From positions 53,740,012 to 53,804,011 of the forward strand of contig CM059971.1 of NCBI GenBank assembly GCA_030490835.1: a stretch of DNA of 64,000 nucleotides. Reading direction: 5' to 3'. Below the pieces are notes generated by a model. That model ran no database searches, was not told where the DNA came from, and saw only the letters and a list, made by a program, of their open reading frames with translations. This document shows positions 8,946 through 18,575 of the stretch, piece after piece. Within the stretch, counting starts at the first letter, position 1. Each line of letters starts with the position of its first letter. A program made the position numbers and the translations under genes. The stretch comes from Annona cherimola. Its lineage: Eukaryota > Streptophyta > Magnoliopsida > Magnoliales > Annonaceae.

Positions 8946-10731
8946 ATTTTATGGGTCCATTTGGGTTAGTAATATATATTAATCTTTGTTGTTCTAACCT
9001 GGAAAGCCCAAATCTTGTGTTCCTTGGAACCCAAACTAATTTTGCACCACGGTCATATAATTTCTTAAAATTACATTTGTAAGTTTTATGACCCAATTTA
9101 TTGCAGAAATTACAAGCCATAGGTAATCTTGGAGTAGGCCTCCAAGTATGCAATGGTTCAATAGTTGGTCTTCTAACCCACTTAAAATTTTTCTTTTGTG
9201 GCTTGTATATGGATGCAGTTTTAGTTTGATATTTCTCAAGTATTTGCACATTTGATTTGCTACTTTCTCCTTGCTCAAATGTATGATATCCAAGACCTCT
9301 TTTATGTGTTTGGGAGGTCATATTCAGAAACATTCTAACATTTTCTCCTGGATTAGAGAACTTAGCTAATGATTCATTTAATGATTCGTTCTCCTTTTTC
9401 AGCATATCATTTTCTTCTTTTATTTTGTCTAATTTCTCTGCAAGTTTACCATTTGCAATTATTACTGCATCACATTGTTTCTTCTTAATAGTAAATTTGC
9501 TTCCTAATTTCTTCATTTCTTCATACAATGAATCATATGCAGTTTGAAGTTCTTCTAATTCAGTACATTTGAGGCAATCTTGAAAAGAAGAATAGCTTGA
9601 CTTAGAATGGGAGAGTTTGGAACTTACCTCTTCATTATTTGTGCATTTTGTTGAGGTAGTTTGTTCTTCTTGCTCGATTTGTGCCATGCAGCAGATTCTT
9701 GCACATTCTTCTACTTCGATTTCATCGGTTGAGGAGTTACTTGTTGTAGATTCCTCGTCATTTACGTACATGCCTCTTCCTTTGTATCTTTGGAATCTTT
9801 TGTTGTCCCCTCGATCCTTTCTTTGTTCTTTTGCTTTGCTTTCTTCGGGAGTTGGACATTGAGCTTGCATATGTCCCGAACCGCCGCATCGGTAGCATTT
9901 GGTTGATTCTTTCTTCTTTTCTTTGGGAGTTCTATCCTTGAAGCTTCTGAAATTTTTTCCTTTCCTCACAAATTTTCTGAAACGTTTTGTGAGTAGGGCG
10001 ATTTCATCGTCGTTTTGAGAAGAAGAAGAGTCATCTGTGTCTTGCGCGGCTTTCAAAGCAATTGCTCTTTTGCCCCTGTGTTGATCTTCATTTCTTCTCT
10101 TGATTAGCTCATGTGACATGAGTGAACTAATTAAGTCTTCAAGCTTTAGAGTGTTAAGGTCCTTGGCTTCTTCTATTGCAGTGATCTTTGGAGTCCATGA
10201 TTCGGGTAGAGCTCTTAAGATCTTCATGACCTGCTCAGATTCAGATATAGCCTTTCCGAGACCTTTTAGAGCATTAGTAATTTTAGAGAATCTAGCAAAC
10301 ATTTCAGAGATGTTTTCTCTTTCTAGCATTCTAAAGTTTTCCAGTTCTCCAATCAAAATATTTCTCCTAGTCCCTTGGACTTGGGAGGTTCCTTCATAAA
10401 TAGATGTTAAAGTATCCCATATCTCTTTAGCGGTTAGGCAAGAGGATACTCTATCATACTCAGAAGCTGTAAGAGCACAAAATAGTGAGTTCATTGCCTT
10501 AGCATTGCTCTTCACAGTTCTTACTTCCTCTTCGGTCCATTTGGAAGCTTTGTCATCTATGGGCAGTGTTACACCATCTTGGATAGCAATCCAAGAGTCC
10601 ATATCGGTAGCCATGATGAGTTGCTTCATACGAAGCTTCCAATATCCAAAATTGCTCCCATCAAACAACGGTGGCCTTGTAAAGGATTGGCCTTCAGCAA
10701 ATGCGGGAATGGAAGTAGATTGGGATGCCAT
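8929..10731 (-). CDS. gag: SIRE gag, nucleocapsid polyprotein (600 aa)
   Basis: Complete gag of a copia element, 48 bases downstream of the 5' LTR. It opens MASQSTSIPAF and has the copia gag core FDGSNFGYWKLRMKQLI (about 22-40) and an AKEIWDTLTSIYEGTSQVQ segment (101-119). A Lys/Arg-rich stretch leads to a CCHC zinc knuckle CYRCGGSGHMQAQC (279-292). A long predicted coiled coil (about 400-470) and a second knuckle-like CNFCNKLGHKTYKC (540-553) follow. Two zinc motifs and a coiled coil make it longer than most copia gags but fit SIRE elements. It would package element RNA in virus-like particles. It ends in WVPRR and TAA at 8929; pol continues in another frame, so expression of pol needs a frameshift or this copy is mutated at the junction. 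Confidence 0.92.
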   Translation of the reverse strand: MASQSTSIPAFAEGQSFTRPPLFDGSNFGYWKLRMKQLIMATDMDSWIAIQDGVTLPIDDKASKWTEEEVRTVKSNAKAMNSLFCALTASEYDRVSSCLTAKEIWDTLTSIYEGTSQVQGTRRNILIGELENFRMLERENISEMFARFSKITNALKGLGKAISESEQVMKILRALPESWTPKITAIEEAKDLNTLKLEDLISSLMSHELIKRRNEDQHRGKRAIALKAAQDTDDSSSSQNDDEIALLTKRFRKFVRKGKNFRSFKDRTPKEKKKESTKCYRCGGSGHMQAQCPTPEESKAKEQRKDRGDNKRFQRYKGRGMYVNDEESTTSNSSTDEIEVEECARICCMAQIEQEEQTTSTKCTNNEEVSSKLSHSKSSYSSFQDCLKCTELEELQTAYDSLYEEMKKLGSKFTIKKKQCDAVIIANGKLAEKLDKIKEENDMLKKENESLNESLAKFSNPGENVRMFLNMTSQTHKRGLGYHTFEQGESSKSNVQILEKYQTKTASIYKPQKKNFKWVRRPTIEPLHTWRPTPRLPMACNFCNKLGHKTYKCNFKKLYDRGAKLVWVPRNTRFGLSRLEQQRLIYITNPNGPIKWVPRR

Positions 10732-10765
10732 ATTAATAAGATCTCTTTGGTAAGCTCAAAGAACC

Positions 10766-10777
10766 GCTCTGATACCA
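10766..10777 (-). promoter_or_regulatory. Primer binding site, initiator-Met tRNA
   Basis: The minus strand reads TGGTATCAGAGC, two bases inside the 5' LTR. This matches the 3' end of plant initiator-Met tRNA and primes first-strand cDNA synthesis. Confidence 0.95.
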
Positions 10778-10779
10778 CT

Positions 10780-12382
10780 TGTTGGTCCCGAGTTAATGGC
10801 AAAACCCAAGAGGGGAGGGGTGAATTGGGTATTTAAAAATTTATAACTTAAACAGAAACTTAACCCCGGATTGATCCAGTCCCCTTAATGAAGAATCGTA
10901 ATGGAAAGCAATATAATGTAAAGAGCAGATAAATAAATCAAACACGCAGGATTTTTATAGTGGTTCGGGCAACCTCCCTACTCCACTCTTCCAAGCTCAC
11001 ACTCCTTGTGACTTGGGTTCCACTATTGTATTCTCAATACAATTAGAGCCACTGCTCTCTTCTAGATTCCAGCTCTAGGTGGCATCAACAAAACACAGCA
11101 CAAGTAGGTGATGAGTCACACTCCAATCACACACTACTTTGCTTATACTTGATCTTAGTTCCTCAAACTAAATCAAGTTTAACACATACAACAGAAAGAA
11201 TAGGAAAACTACACTTTACAGATGTGTAGCAGCAATTAGGCGCATAGAAGAACTTGAAGAGTTGGCTTTGAAGATTCTGAAATGAAGCTCTTGCAGTTTG
11301 AGATGGAGTTCTTCTTCTTTGAGTGGCTTAATCTCTTTTGAGCTCTTGAATGTAGTAGTTAAGCACACTTAATGATTCTCAGCTACTTCCCTCGTCTATC
11401 TTGAATGCTATTTATAATTTTGGAGGGAATCCGAACGTTAGAGGGTAGGTGGCGCGCATTTAATGCGCCAACGTTCAAATAAATTCCGACCGTTGTGACC
11501 CAAGTCGCATGTGGAGTCGACTTGGCCTGCGACTTGGCTTCCAAGTCGCACCTGGAGTCGACCTCGTGTGCGACTCCAGTTCTTCAGAGTTCCAAGTCCG
11601 AGTCTGGGTCACCATGGCCTTCAGTCTTCAACTCAAGTCGATCCTGGAGTCGACTTGGGTTGCGACTTGGCTTGGTCCTTTGCAAAAACACCTTGATCCT
11701 CTTGAACTGTCTTGAATCTTTGTAAAATTGGTCTTCATGACTTGGGTGTTGCTTCATTTGGAGTAAGCTTTAGCTTTGGACTTGATAGACTTGATTTGAA
11801 CTTTGAGTATGCATCTTAGCTTTTGATCTTCAAGAAACTTTAGTTGCTTTTTGAGAATGAACTTTGCATCCTATTTGGATTTGATAAATTCCAAATGGAT
11901 TCTTGAAATAAGCTTGAAACTTCAATCTTCAAGTCTGAAATCCTCAAGTCGTAGTTGGAGTCGACCTCGTCTGCGACTTCACCCAAGTCGCACCTGGAGT
12001 CGACTTCGCCTGCGACTTCGTCATGTTCGTTTCCACTTTTCAGCTCTGGATACCTGAAGTCGATGCTGGAGTCGACTTCGTCTGCGACTTGGTTTCCTAA
12101 GTCGCACCTGGAGTCGACTTGGCCTGCGACTTCATTTGCTTATTTTCTATTTCAAATGCTATCCACCTTTTGCCATTTGAAGTCGCTTGTGAAGTCGACT
12201 TAGGTATCGACTTCACCCCAAGTCGAAGTCCAAGTCGACTTGGTAATCGACTTGACTTCTTTGTTTTACTTAAACACTTGGCAAACTCATTAGTACCCTT
12301 TATATACTCAAATTAGTCTTTGTTTAATCATCAAAACTTATGCTTTGGTCAATTTGTTTTGTTTGGAACATTGTTTCCAACA
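10780..12382 (-). repeat. 5' LTR of the SIRE element
   Basis: 1603 bp, ending TG...CA. U3 runs from 12382 down to about 11390 and holds nine GTCGAC sites, at 11516, 11557, 11649, 11960, 11999, 12071, 12113, 12194 and 12234. It would be the promoter of the element. Confidence 0.95.
11408..11416 (-). promoter_or_regulatory. TATA box of the SIRE 5' LTR promoter
   Basis: The minus strand reads TATAAATAG. All nine GTCGAC palindromes of this LTR lie upstream of it in the direction of transcription (about 100 to 830 bp), as enhancer sites would. Confidence 0.78.
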
Positions 12383-12387
12383 TAGAG
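12383..12387. repeat. Target site duplication TAGAG, right copy
   Basis: Exact match to 1835-1839. The sequence on either side joins into LTR X in line with the homologous LTRs near 23310 and 30230. Confidence 0.92.
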
Positions 12388-13573
12388 GAGTTTGCATAAT
12401 CTTTTGATCGTTATTTACACATAAAATCCACCAAATCATTTTGTAGGACTGGTCACCCTTAAATCTTTTTGGAACATCAGAGTAAAGCATCTTCAAAGTG
12501 TTACAACTCTAAGAGTTGAAAAGCACCCTGATAGATTATTTCAAAACACCTACATACATCTCAAAACATCTATTTATTTCTAGAAACCATTTTGTAAAGA
12601 ATTATATTTTTCAATAAAACTCCTTGTAAACCACACATGTATTGACTTGTTTATATTAAAACCATCTTAAAACCCATATCATATTTTCAAGATCTGAGTT
12701 TGCTTACTCTATAAGCAATTCTCCACATCATTAATATAAACATGATCAAGTAATTTTAATACTTGAATATAAACATTATTCTTGAAAATTCACTTACTTA
12801 TCTTGTAAGCAACTATGAAATCAACTTATTAAAGCAAGTTCATAAATTTCATAAAATTCCTTTGAAACAATATTTTAGAAATCTCGCTTGCTTACCTATC
12901 TCACTTTAGCTTTCCGAATCCGCCTTTTCTTTGCCCTTGCCTACATGAGAATAATATAACATTTCATATATTCCTTTTGCTTACATTCAACTTAGTTTTT
13001 CAATCCATTTTCATTAACATACATCATCCATTTGACTTCTCAAGTCATTAGGCATAAATAGCACATATTTAATCCCATAAATAGGGTAACCATTCAATCA
13101 CATAATAATCATCCAATAATTATCATTTAAAGGTTCATTACCTTTCATACACCATTTTTCACTTATTTTCCAAAATTTTCTACATTGGTGCTCATTTTAA
13201 GCACACGTTGTTGCCTTAAGCCTTATTAATTAATCAAAAAATTTAAGATTAACATCATGCATCTAAACAGCAATATATTCACAAAATTTTATCATATTTT
13301 CACACATTTTTGCATAAAATCAAATTACATAAGTCATTTATCACCTATGCATGTCTATCCTTTCACATATGCCCATTTAGCAACACATATAAGAGGCATT
13401 TCATAAAATTTTCCAAGTCAGCAACTTGGTCACTAATTCGGCATTATAATTATCCTTAATTAGCACATTATTTAGAATATTTTTATAGGATTTTAATCCA
13501 CTAATCATAGGTTTCCAAAACAGCCCTTGTCTTCTTATTTTCACTAAGTTCCATCTTCTTATTTACCCATTAA

Positions 13574-15015
13574 TAGGTGTGCAACTTGGTACCCGGGTCG
13601 GTCCGAACCCGCCCGACCCGACCCGGTACCAAAACCAAAAATGGGTTTTATTTTAAAGATTTTTTCAAAAATAGACCCGGTTTCAACCTGACACGTAGAA
13701 ACCCGAAACCAAAACTGGGTTCACACCAACTCGGTACCAAAACCCGACCCGGTCCGAACCCGATGTAATTTATATAATTTTTTTATAAATTATATATGTA
13801 TTTTTTTGTAATATTAATATGTATACATGTTTCAGGCATTACCAACTCTAATTCAGACAAATAATCTCTTCCTTCATTACCAAAGCATGTTTGAGGTAAC
13901 TTAATTTCTAGGATGATTTTTTATGATTATTATCTTCTTATTGTTAATAGTTGCATGCATTTTTTTTGTCTAGATTGATGCATATTATTTTCAAAGATGT
14001 AATCAAGGAGGAAGAAATTGACATTAGAAATGCAGATGGAAATCAATGGAGAAATTACTTGGAAGTCTTTGAATAGCTTTTTAGTTTTTTTGCAAACTTT
14101 AGAGACATGAACTCATTTAAATTTTGAATTCGTTTAAAAGTGGATGTAAACTTATTTAAACTTGAGATTTGTTTATATTGTCATTTTAAATTTGGATTGC
14201 ACTTAAATTAGATTGGAATGTTGAACTATTATGCTTAGTGTATTTAGATTTAGTTGCTTTGAATAACTATTATATGAATTATGTTTGAATTTGAGTTGGC
14301 ATAATAATCTATTTTATATTATACTTTCTGTTAGAATATGAAATCTGTTAGTTTGAATTTCGGATTGTAGTATAAATTTGATTCATATTTTAAGTTTATT
14401 GGTATAACAAGTGGCCAATTTCTATTTTAGCAATTTGTATGATAAATATTCAGTTTGAATTTAATTTCAGCAATTTTTATGATAATGTTTAGTTTTAACT
14501 ACAATAGTTGATATGATATGTTCATTTTCTATTTGCTACACTTGAGTCATTCCCATTAGCTATTAAATAGAAATGACTAACTAGTCATAAAACTAACTAA
14601 TTTGTCATTTATTTGTGTCTACAGGGTGCTGAAAAATTGATTGCAGAGTTCATTCAAAAAATATTGCAGAATTCAGCATGATGTTGTAGAATTCTTTGAA
14701 AGGATGTTGCAGAATTCAGCATGATGTTGTAGAATTCTTTGAAAGGATGTTGCAGAATTCAGCGTGAAGCTTGACTTCATAAATACAGGTATGTATATTC
14801 TAATAATTTTCTTTTAGATTATAATTAAATTTGGGGAAAAAAAGTAGTTTATTGGTAACCCGAATTCTAACCCGAAACCAAACCAAAACCAATGCGAACC
14901 CGGTCCGAACCCGAATTAAATTCTTAGGGTTTGGGTTTGGGTTTACCCCAACCCGGTTGGCTTAGGGTTTGGGTTCACTCCAACCTGGTATAACCCGATC
15001 CGAGTTGCACCCCTA
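13574..15015. mobile_element. Non-autonomous hAT-type DNA transposon (1442 bp)
   Basis: The termini are TAGGTGTGCAACTTGG on the left and the inverse of TAGGGGTGCAACTCGG on the right, an imperfect terminal inverted repeat. The exact 8-bp duplication CCCATTAA lies at 13566-13573 and 15016-15023. An 8-bp TSD with TAGGGGTG-type ends is diagnostic of the hAT superfamily. Both subterminal regions are rich in ACCCG/CGGGT motifs, typical transposase-binding clusters. There is no transposase ORF, so it would need help in trans. A 43-bp tandem repeat (about 2.5 copies, GCAGAATTCAGC core) lies at about 14664-14765. Confidence 0.9.
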
Positions 15016-17250
15016 CCCATTAATTCCATATACATATAATAACATCAATTATCAATCACCTTTGCTGTCCTTAATCCTTTATTACACTCTTTCCTAACAT
15101 ATATATCAATTTGGATCATTTCTACATAGGTTTCATATTTCTTTTTGATTGTTTTTTCAAACTATCCACATATGCTGAAATCAGGCGTACTGATATCTCT
15201 AAATCTTGATTTATAATCAAATAAAGGTATTTAATTCTGAAATTTCTTTCGTACATCAATAAATACATCAATGAACTTTCATAAATATTTCAACATGAAA
15301 TATTAACATTATATATTTATTTGGCATTTTCACTGTGCTAGACAGTGCTGTGAGTTTAGGGTCAGCCCTAATCACGTAAATTATAACCCATACTAATATC
15401 ACCCAAATTTTTTTAAAAATTTTTGTAAAGTTATCTTCATGATGGCTTATACATCATATAAAAATTTCATATAAAAAATCCTTCCACAAAAATTATTAAA
15501 AATAATTTACTACAGCTGATCCTGTCACCCGTTCTACCCTGTTTAGGTTGATCTTCTCGGATTTTTAATTTGAAACCTGCTTAATATTTCAATCTGAAAT
15601 TTTTTTCGTCCCTTAATCATAATATAATGAGATTTAAAACAAATTTTCATGATGAAAATTCTTCGTTTACTACTTCGTTCATATTTTGGTTTATGATATC
15701 ATATAACTTCCAGATTTGAAGTATAAAATCAAAATTAACATATACTTACTCGATTAATTGGTAATCCCTCCTTTTCCCCTTTCTTTTTCCTTCTTTTTTC
15801 TTCCTTCGTGGCTGGGCTAGGGCTGGATGTGAGCTACTGTTCTTGGGGTGCAAGTTTCAACACTTAGAAAAATATTTTCCAAGCCTCTCTTCACATGGAC
15901 GTGCCCCCCCTTTTATAAGGGCTGAATTTTCCAGCTATGGGCCCCACTTGTTACTGAATTTTCCACAGCCATTGAATGCATATTTATCCCCTTATGTGCT
16001 GTGTAAATTACAGCCATAGAAAAGTATTTTTATTATTTTTTATTAAACCAAAAATCTGCTTAAGATCTTGGCCATCCAAGCTGTCCACTTGTCACGTCCC
16101 TATTGCTGCCCCTTTTCAGATTTCTTTTCTATTTTTTAATAATCTCATTTCAAGGGTAAATCATACACCTAATTATCATTTAATTAATACATTAATTTGG
16201 CATAAAAAAATTAGCAAAAATTATTACAGCAGCATCAAACAGTGAACATCATTTGCATACACAAGTTGTTGCATCATCAATGAGCAGCTGTTGCTCACGA
16301 ATTTTCAGGGGTTGTTTTCACATGAATAAATGCCCATTCATGTGTCCCTACATGTCAGCTAGGTGGGTGCATATTTTATAAAATTAAAAATTAAAAAAAA
16401 ATCCAGCAATAGCCCTCTCTTGGACGTCCATGGTGCCACACTTGCCTATGCTCACTTTGAGCACTCTTAGCCCCATAATTGTGGACATCAATGCTTGGAT
16501 AATTCATATGATTTTTGCATTTTATAATTATTCATAAAATACCCTACATTGCACCTGCATTTGACACCTATTTGGTCCATTAAAAATTGCATTAATTCCA
16601 TGTACTCTAACATTTAAAGCATGGTACTCTTGAGGTGTAAAAGTCAACCATATACACCTTTTCCAATTCAGGTATTTTTCCAACATGTTATGATTAATCT
16701 AAACCTTCCAAAATTTTAATCTCATAATTTCATTCAACCGTTTCAAATTTTATCTCAATCCGATTTTCCTAACTCAAGTTATAGCCGTTTGAAGTTAACG
16801 GTTGGATTTGAAATATGATCAATAAATCATTACACTCATTTCATCAAGGATTTTCATAATTCAATAATCCCATAATATCAAGCCCAACATCATCAACTTT
16901 CATCTCAAATTTCACTTGAATCCGCCTTACAGGCGTTGAGTTATGAATTTTCTAGTATTTTTCCACTAACTTGAGAATTATCCTTTTAAATTCTCATAAT
17001 TCGTATTAAATAATTTAAAATCATTATCCATGATACATTGGTATATTTCAATCACAAAAAATTCACCTTAATCCTTTTGTACCATATCAGCTTATAATGA
17101 TCACTCGAATTATTATTACTAATCCTTAGCCCTAATTACTATAGTTTAGCAAAAATCACGAAAATCATTTAGAATTCAATAAATTCACTTATAAAGCACA
17201 TGTGAATGTTCAATGCATATATTGAATCCTACTTAGGTCGGGGTTTCACA

Positions 17251-18559
17251 CTAAGCATCTTTAATCTTTGAAACATGTTCTTTAAGAGGTATTTTATGAC
17301 TCAAAACCATGATTCTAAATCAAGAAGAAAACTTGAAAATTGGAAGGCTTAAACTCAACGGGTACTTACTCGATTTCGTCGATTCTTTGTCCCGAACTCC
17401 CCGAGTTTGCTAACAAGCCTTGTCTTCCTCTTTTTATTCTCCTTTTCTTCCTCTTTTCTTCTCCTCCTTGCTGGGTTTGGACGTGCACAGCAGCTGGTCC
17501 TTGGAGAATTTTTTCTCCCCTCCTTTTTCCTCTCTCTTTCCTTCCTTCCTTGCACGTTAAGTCTCCTTAGAAAGTTGCTGAAATTTTCTAGCAACTAATG
17601 CTCTCATTTGACCCCATTTAATGACTACTTAAATGCCTCTTTATCCCCTTAAACACATGGCATCATTTGCTCCAAGATAATTTCATTATTTAACTCTTCA
17701 TAAATTCACAAAATCTAAGCATTGATGGGCCATGTTGTTGTCCACTTGCAACGTCCCACATGGAAGCCCTTTAGTTTAGCATTTTATGCCTTAAATGCAC
17801 ATCAATCTACCATACATTAACTTCCCTAGGTCATAGCCCATTTACATGTAATTTTCAAATTTTTAAAAAATCCAAAAAATCAGATTTTTGGAGCTTGGAA
17901 CGTCCCCTTGCAACTTCCTTTGATTTTGCATTATTTTTTTTGTCTTTTCTCCCATAAATGTGTTTCGTCTTGTAGTGATTAAGAAAATCCCATGATAATT
18001 AGCTTAATCCATTTCTACCATACCATTCGTCATATCGTTTTATCCATCTCTCTCAAATTTCGTCTCAAACCGACTTTTCTAACTCAAGTTATGACCACTT
18101 GAATTTCTCTTTTAGATTTGGGATAAAAATAATTAATTATCACCCTAATCCCATCTTGATTCGCTTAATCCAATCCATTCATAATATTGGGCCCACCGTC
18201 GTGAGCTTACCTTTCAAATTTCATCGAAATCCTCTTTGTGGACTTAGAATTACTAATTTTCTATCATTTTTCACCTTAATTTCATAATTGCATTTTAGTC
18301 TTCATAAATTAAATCATGATTATTAACATGATTATTCATGACACATTGTCACCTTTAAATCCTCATTAAGCCCCACGGGTCATACCGACTCACTTTGGGC
18401 TCCTGCAATTAAATTTTTAATCACCGTTTCCAATGGAAACCTTAATTCAAAATGTGACATAATTCACAAAAATCATTCAAAATCCATTTAATACATATAC
18501 ACATCTTAATTACATTCCTAATACATATATATGAGTCTTACTTGGGTCCGGGTATGACA
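17251..18559 (-). repeat. Right part of the 3' LTR of gypsy element A
   Basis: Matches 25751-27056 of the complete 5' LTR across its length (1309 against 1306 bp), with roughly 4-6% mismatch by eye. It begins exactly where LTR X ends, so X was inserted here. The left remainder of this LTR must lie left of the window. It ends in GGTATGACA, the inverse of the LTR start TGTCATACC. Confidence 0.8.
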
Positions 18560-18560
18560 A

Positions 18561-18575
18561 TCCTCCCCCTCTTAT
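18561..18575 (-). promoter_or_regulatory. Polypurine tract of gypsy element A
   Basis: The minus strand reads AAGAGGGGGAGGA right before the 3' LTR start TGTCATACC. The codons just upstream on the minus strand read FRDKTYYKRGR, like the end of a chromovirus pol. Confidence 0.75.

Larger units (their letters stand above)
1840..12382 (-). mobile_element. Complete SIRE/Maximus-type Ty1/copia retrotransposon
   Basis: Full-length LTR retrotransposon of 10,543 bp on the minus strand. In element order it has a 5' LTR (12382-10780), a PBS for initiator-Met tRNA, gag, protease-integrase, RT-RNase H (copia order: integrase before RT), a spacer with a palindrome array, an envelope-like third ORF, a PPT and a 3' LTR (3442-1840). 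Long internal region, long LTRs and a third ORF after pol are marks of the SIRE/Maximus lineage. Both LTRs are 1603 bp with about seven mismatches (0.4%), so insertion is recent. It is flanked by the exact 5-bp TSD TAGAG. It looks non-autonomous now: pol carries two nonsense codons, and gag and pol are in different frames. Confidence 0.95.
1..17250 (-). repeat. Long gypsy LTR X, interrupted (solo LTR or 5' LTR)
   Basis: Non-coding LTR of a long-LTR Ty3/gypsy family. Base 1 matches base 21252 of the complete LTR at 21200-27056, so only about 52 bp of X lie left of the window. The right end reads GGGTTTCACA (17241-17250), the reverse complement of an LTR start TGTGAAACCC. X is in three pieces (1-1834, 12388-13565, 15024-17250) because of the copia element and the hAT element. 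Without them it is about 5.3 kb. No polypurine tract follows 17250, so X is a solo LTR or the 5' LTR of an element running left. A TATA-like CCTTTTATA (minus: TATAAAAGG) lies at 15909-15917. Short ORFs inside have no recognisable product. Confidence 0.75.

Noticed and set aside
11495..12245. CRISPR-like array of spaced repeats
   Set aside because: Units are irregularly spaced, palindromic and lie in LTRs of a eukaryotic retrotransposon; no cas genes.
17340..17598. ORFs with Ser/Leu/Phe-rich translation, recurring at 25809-26100
   Set aside because: They are the same LTR segment twice; frames differ between the copies and no domain is seen.
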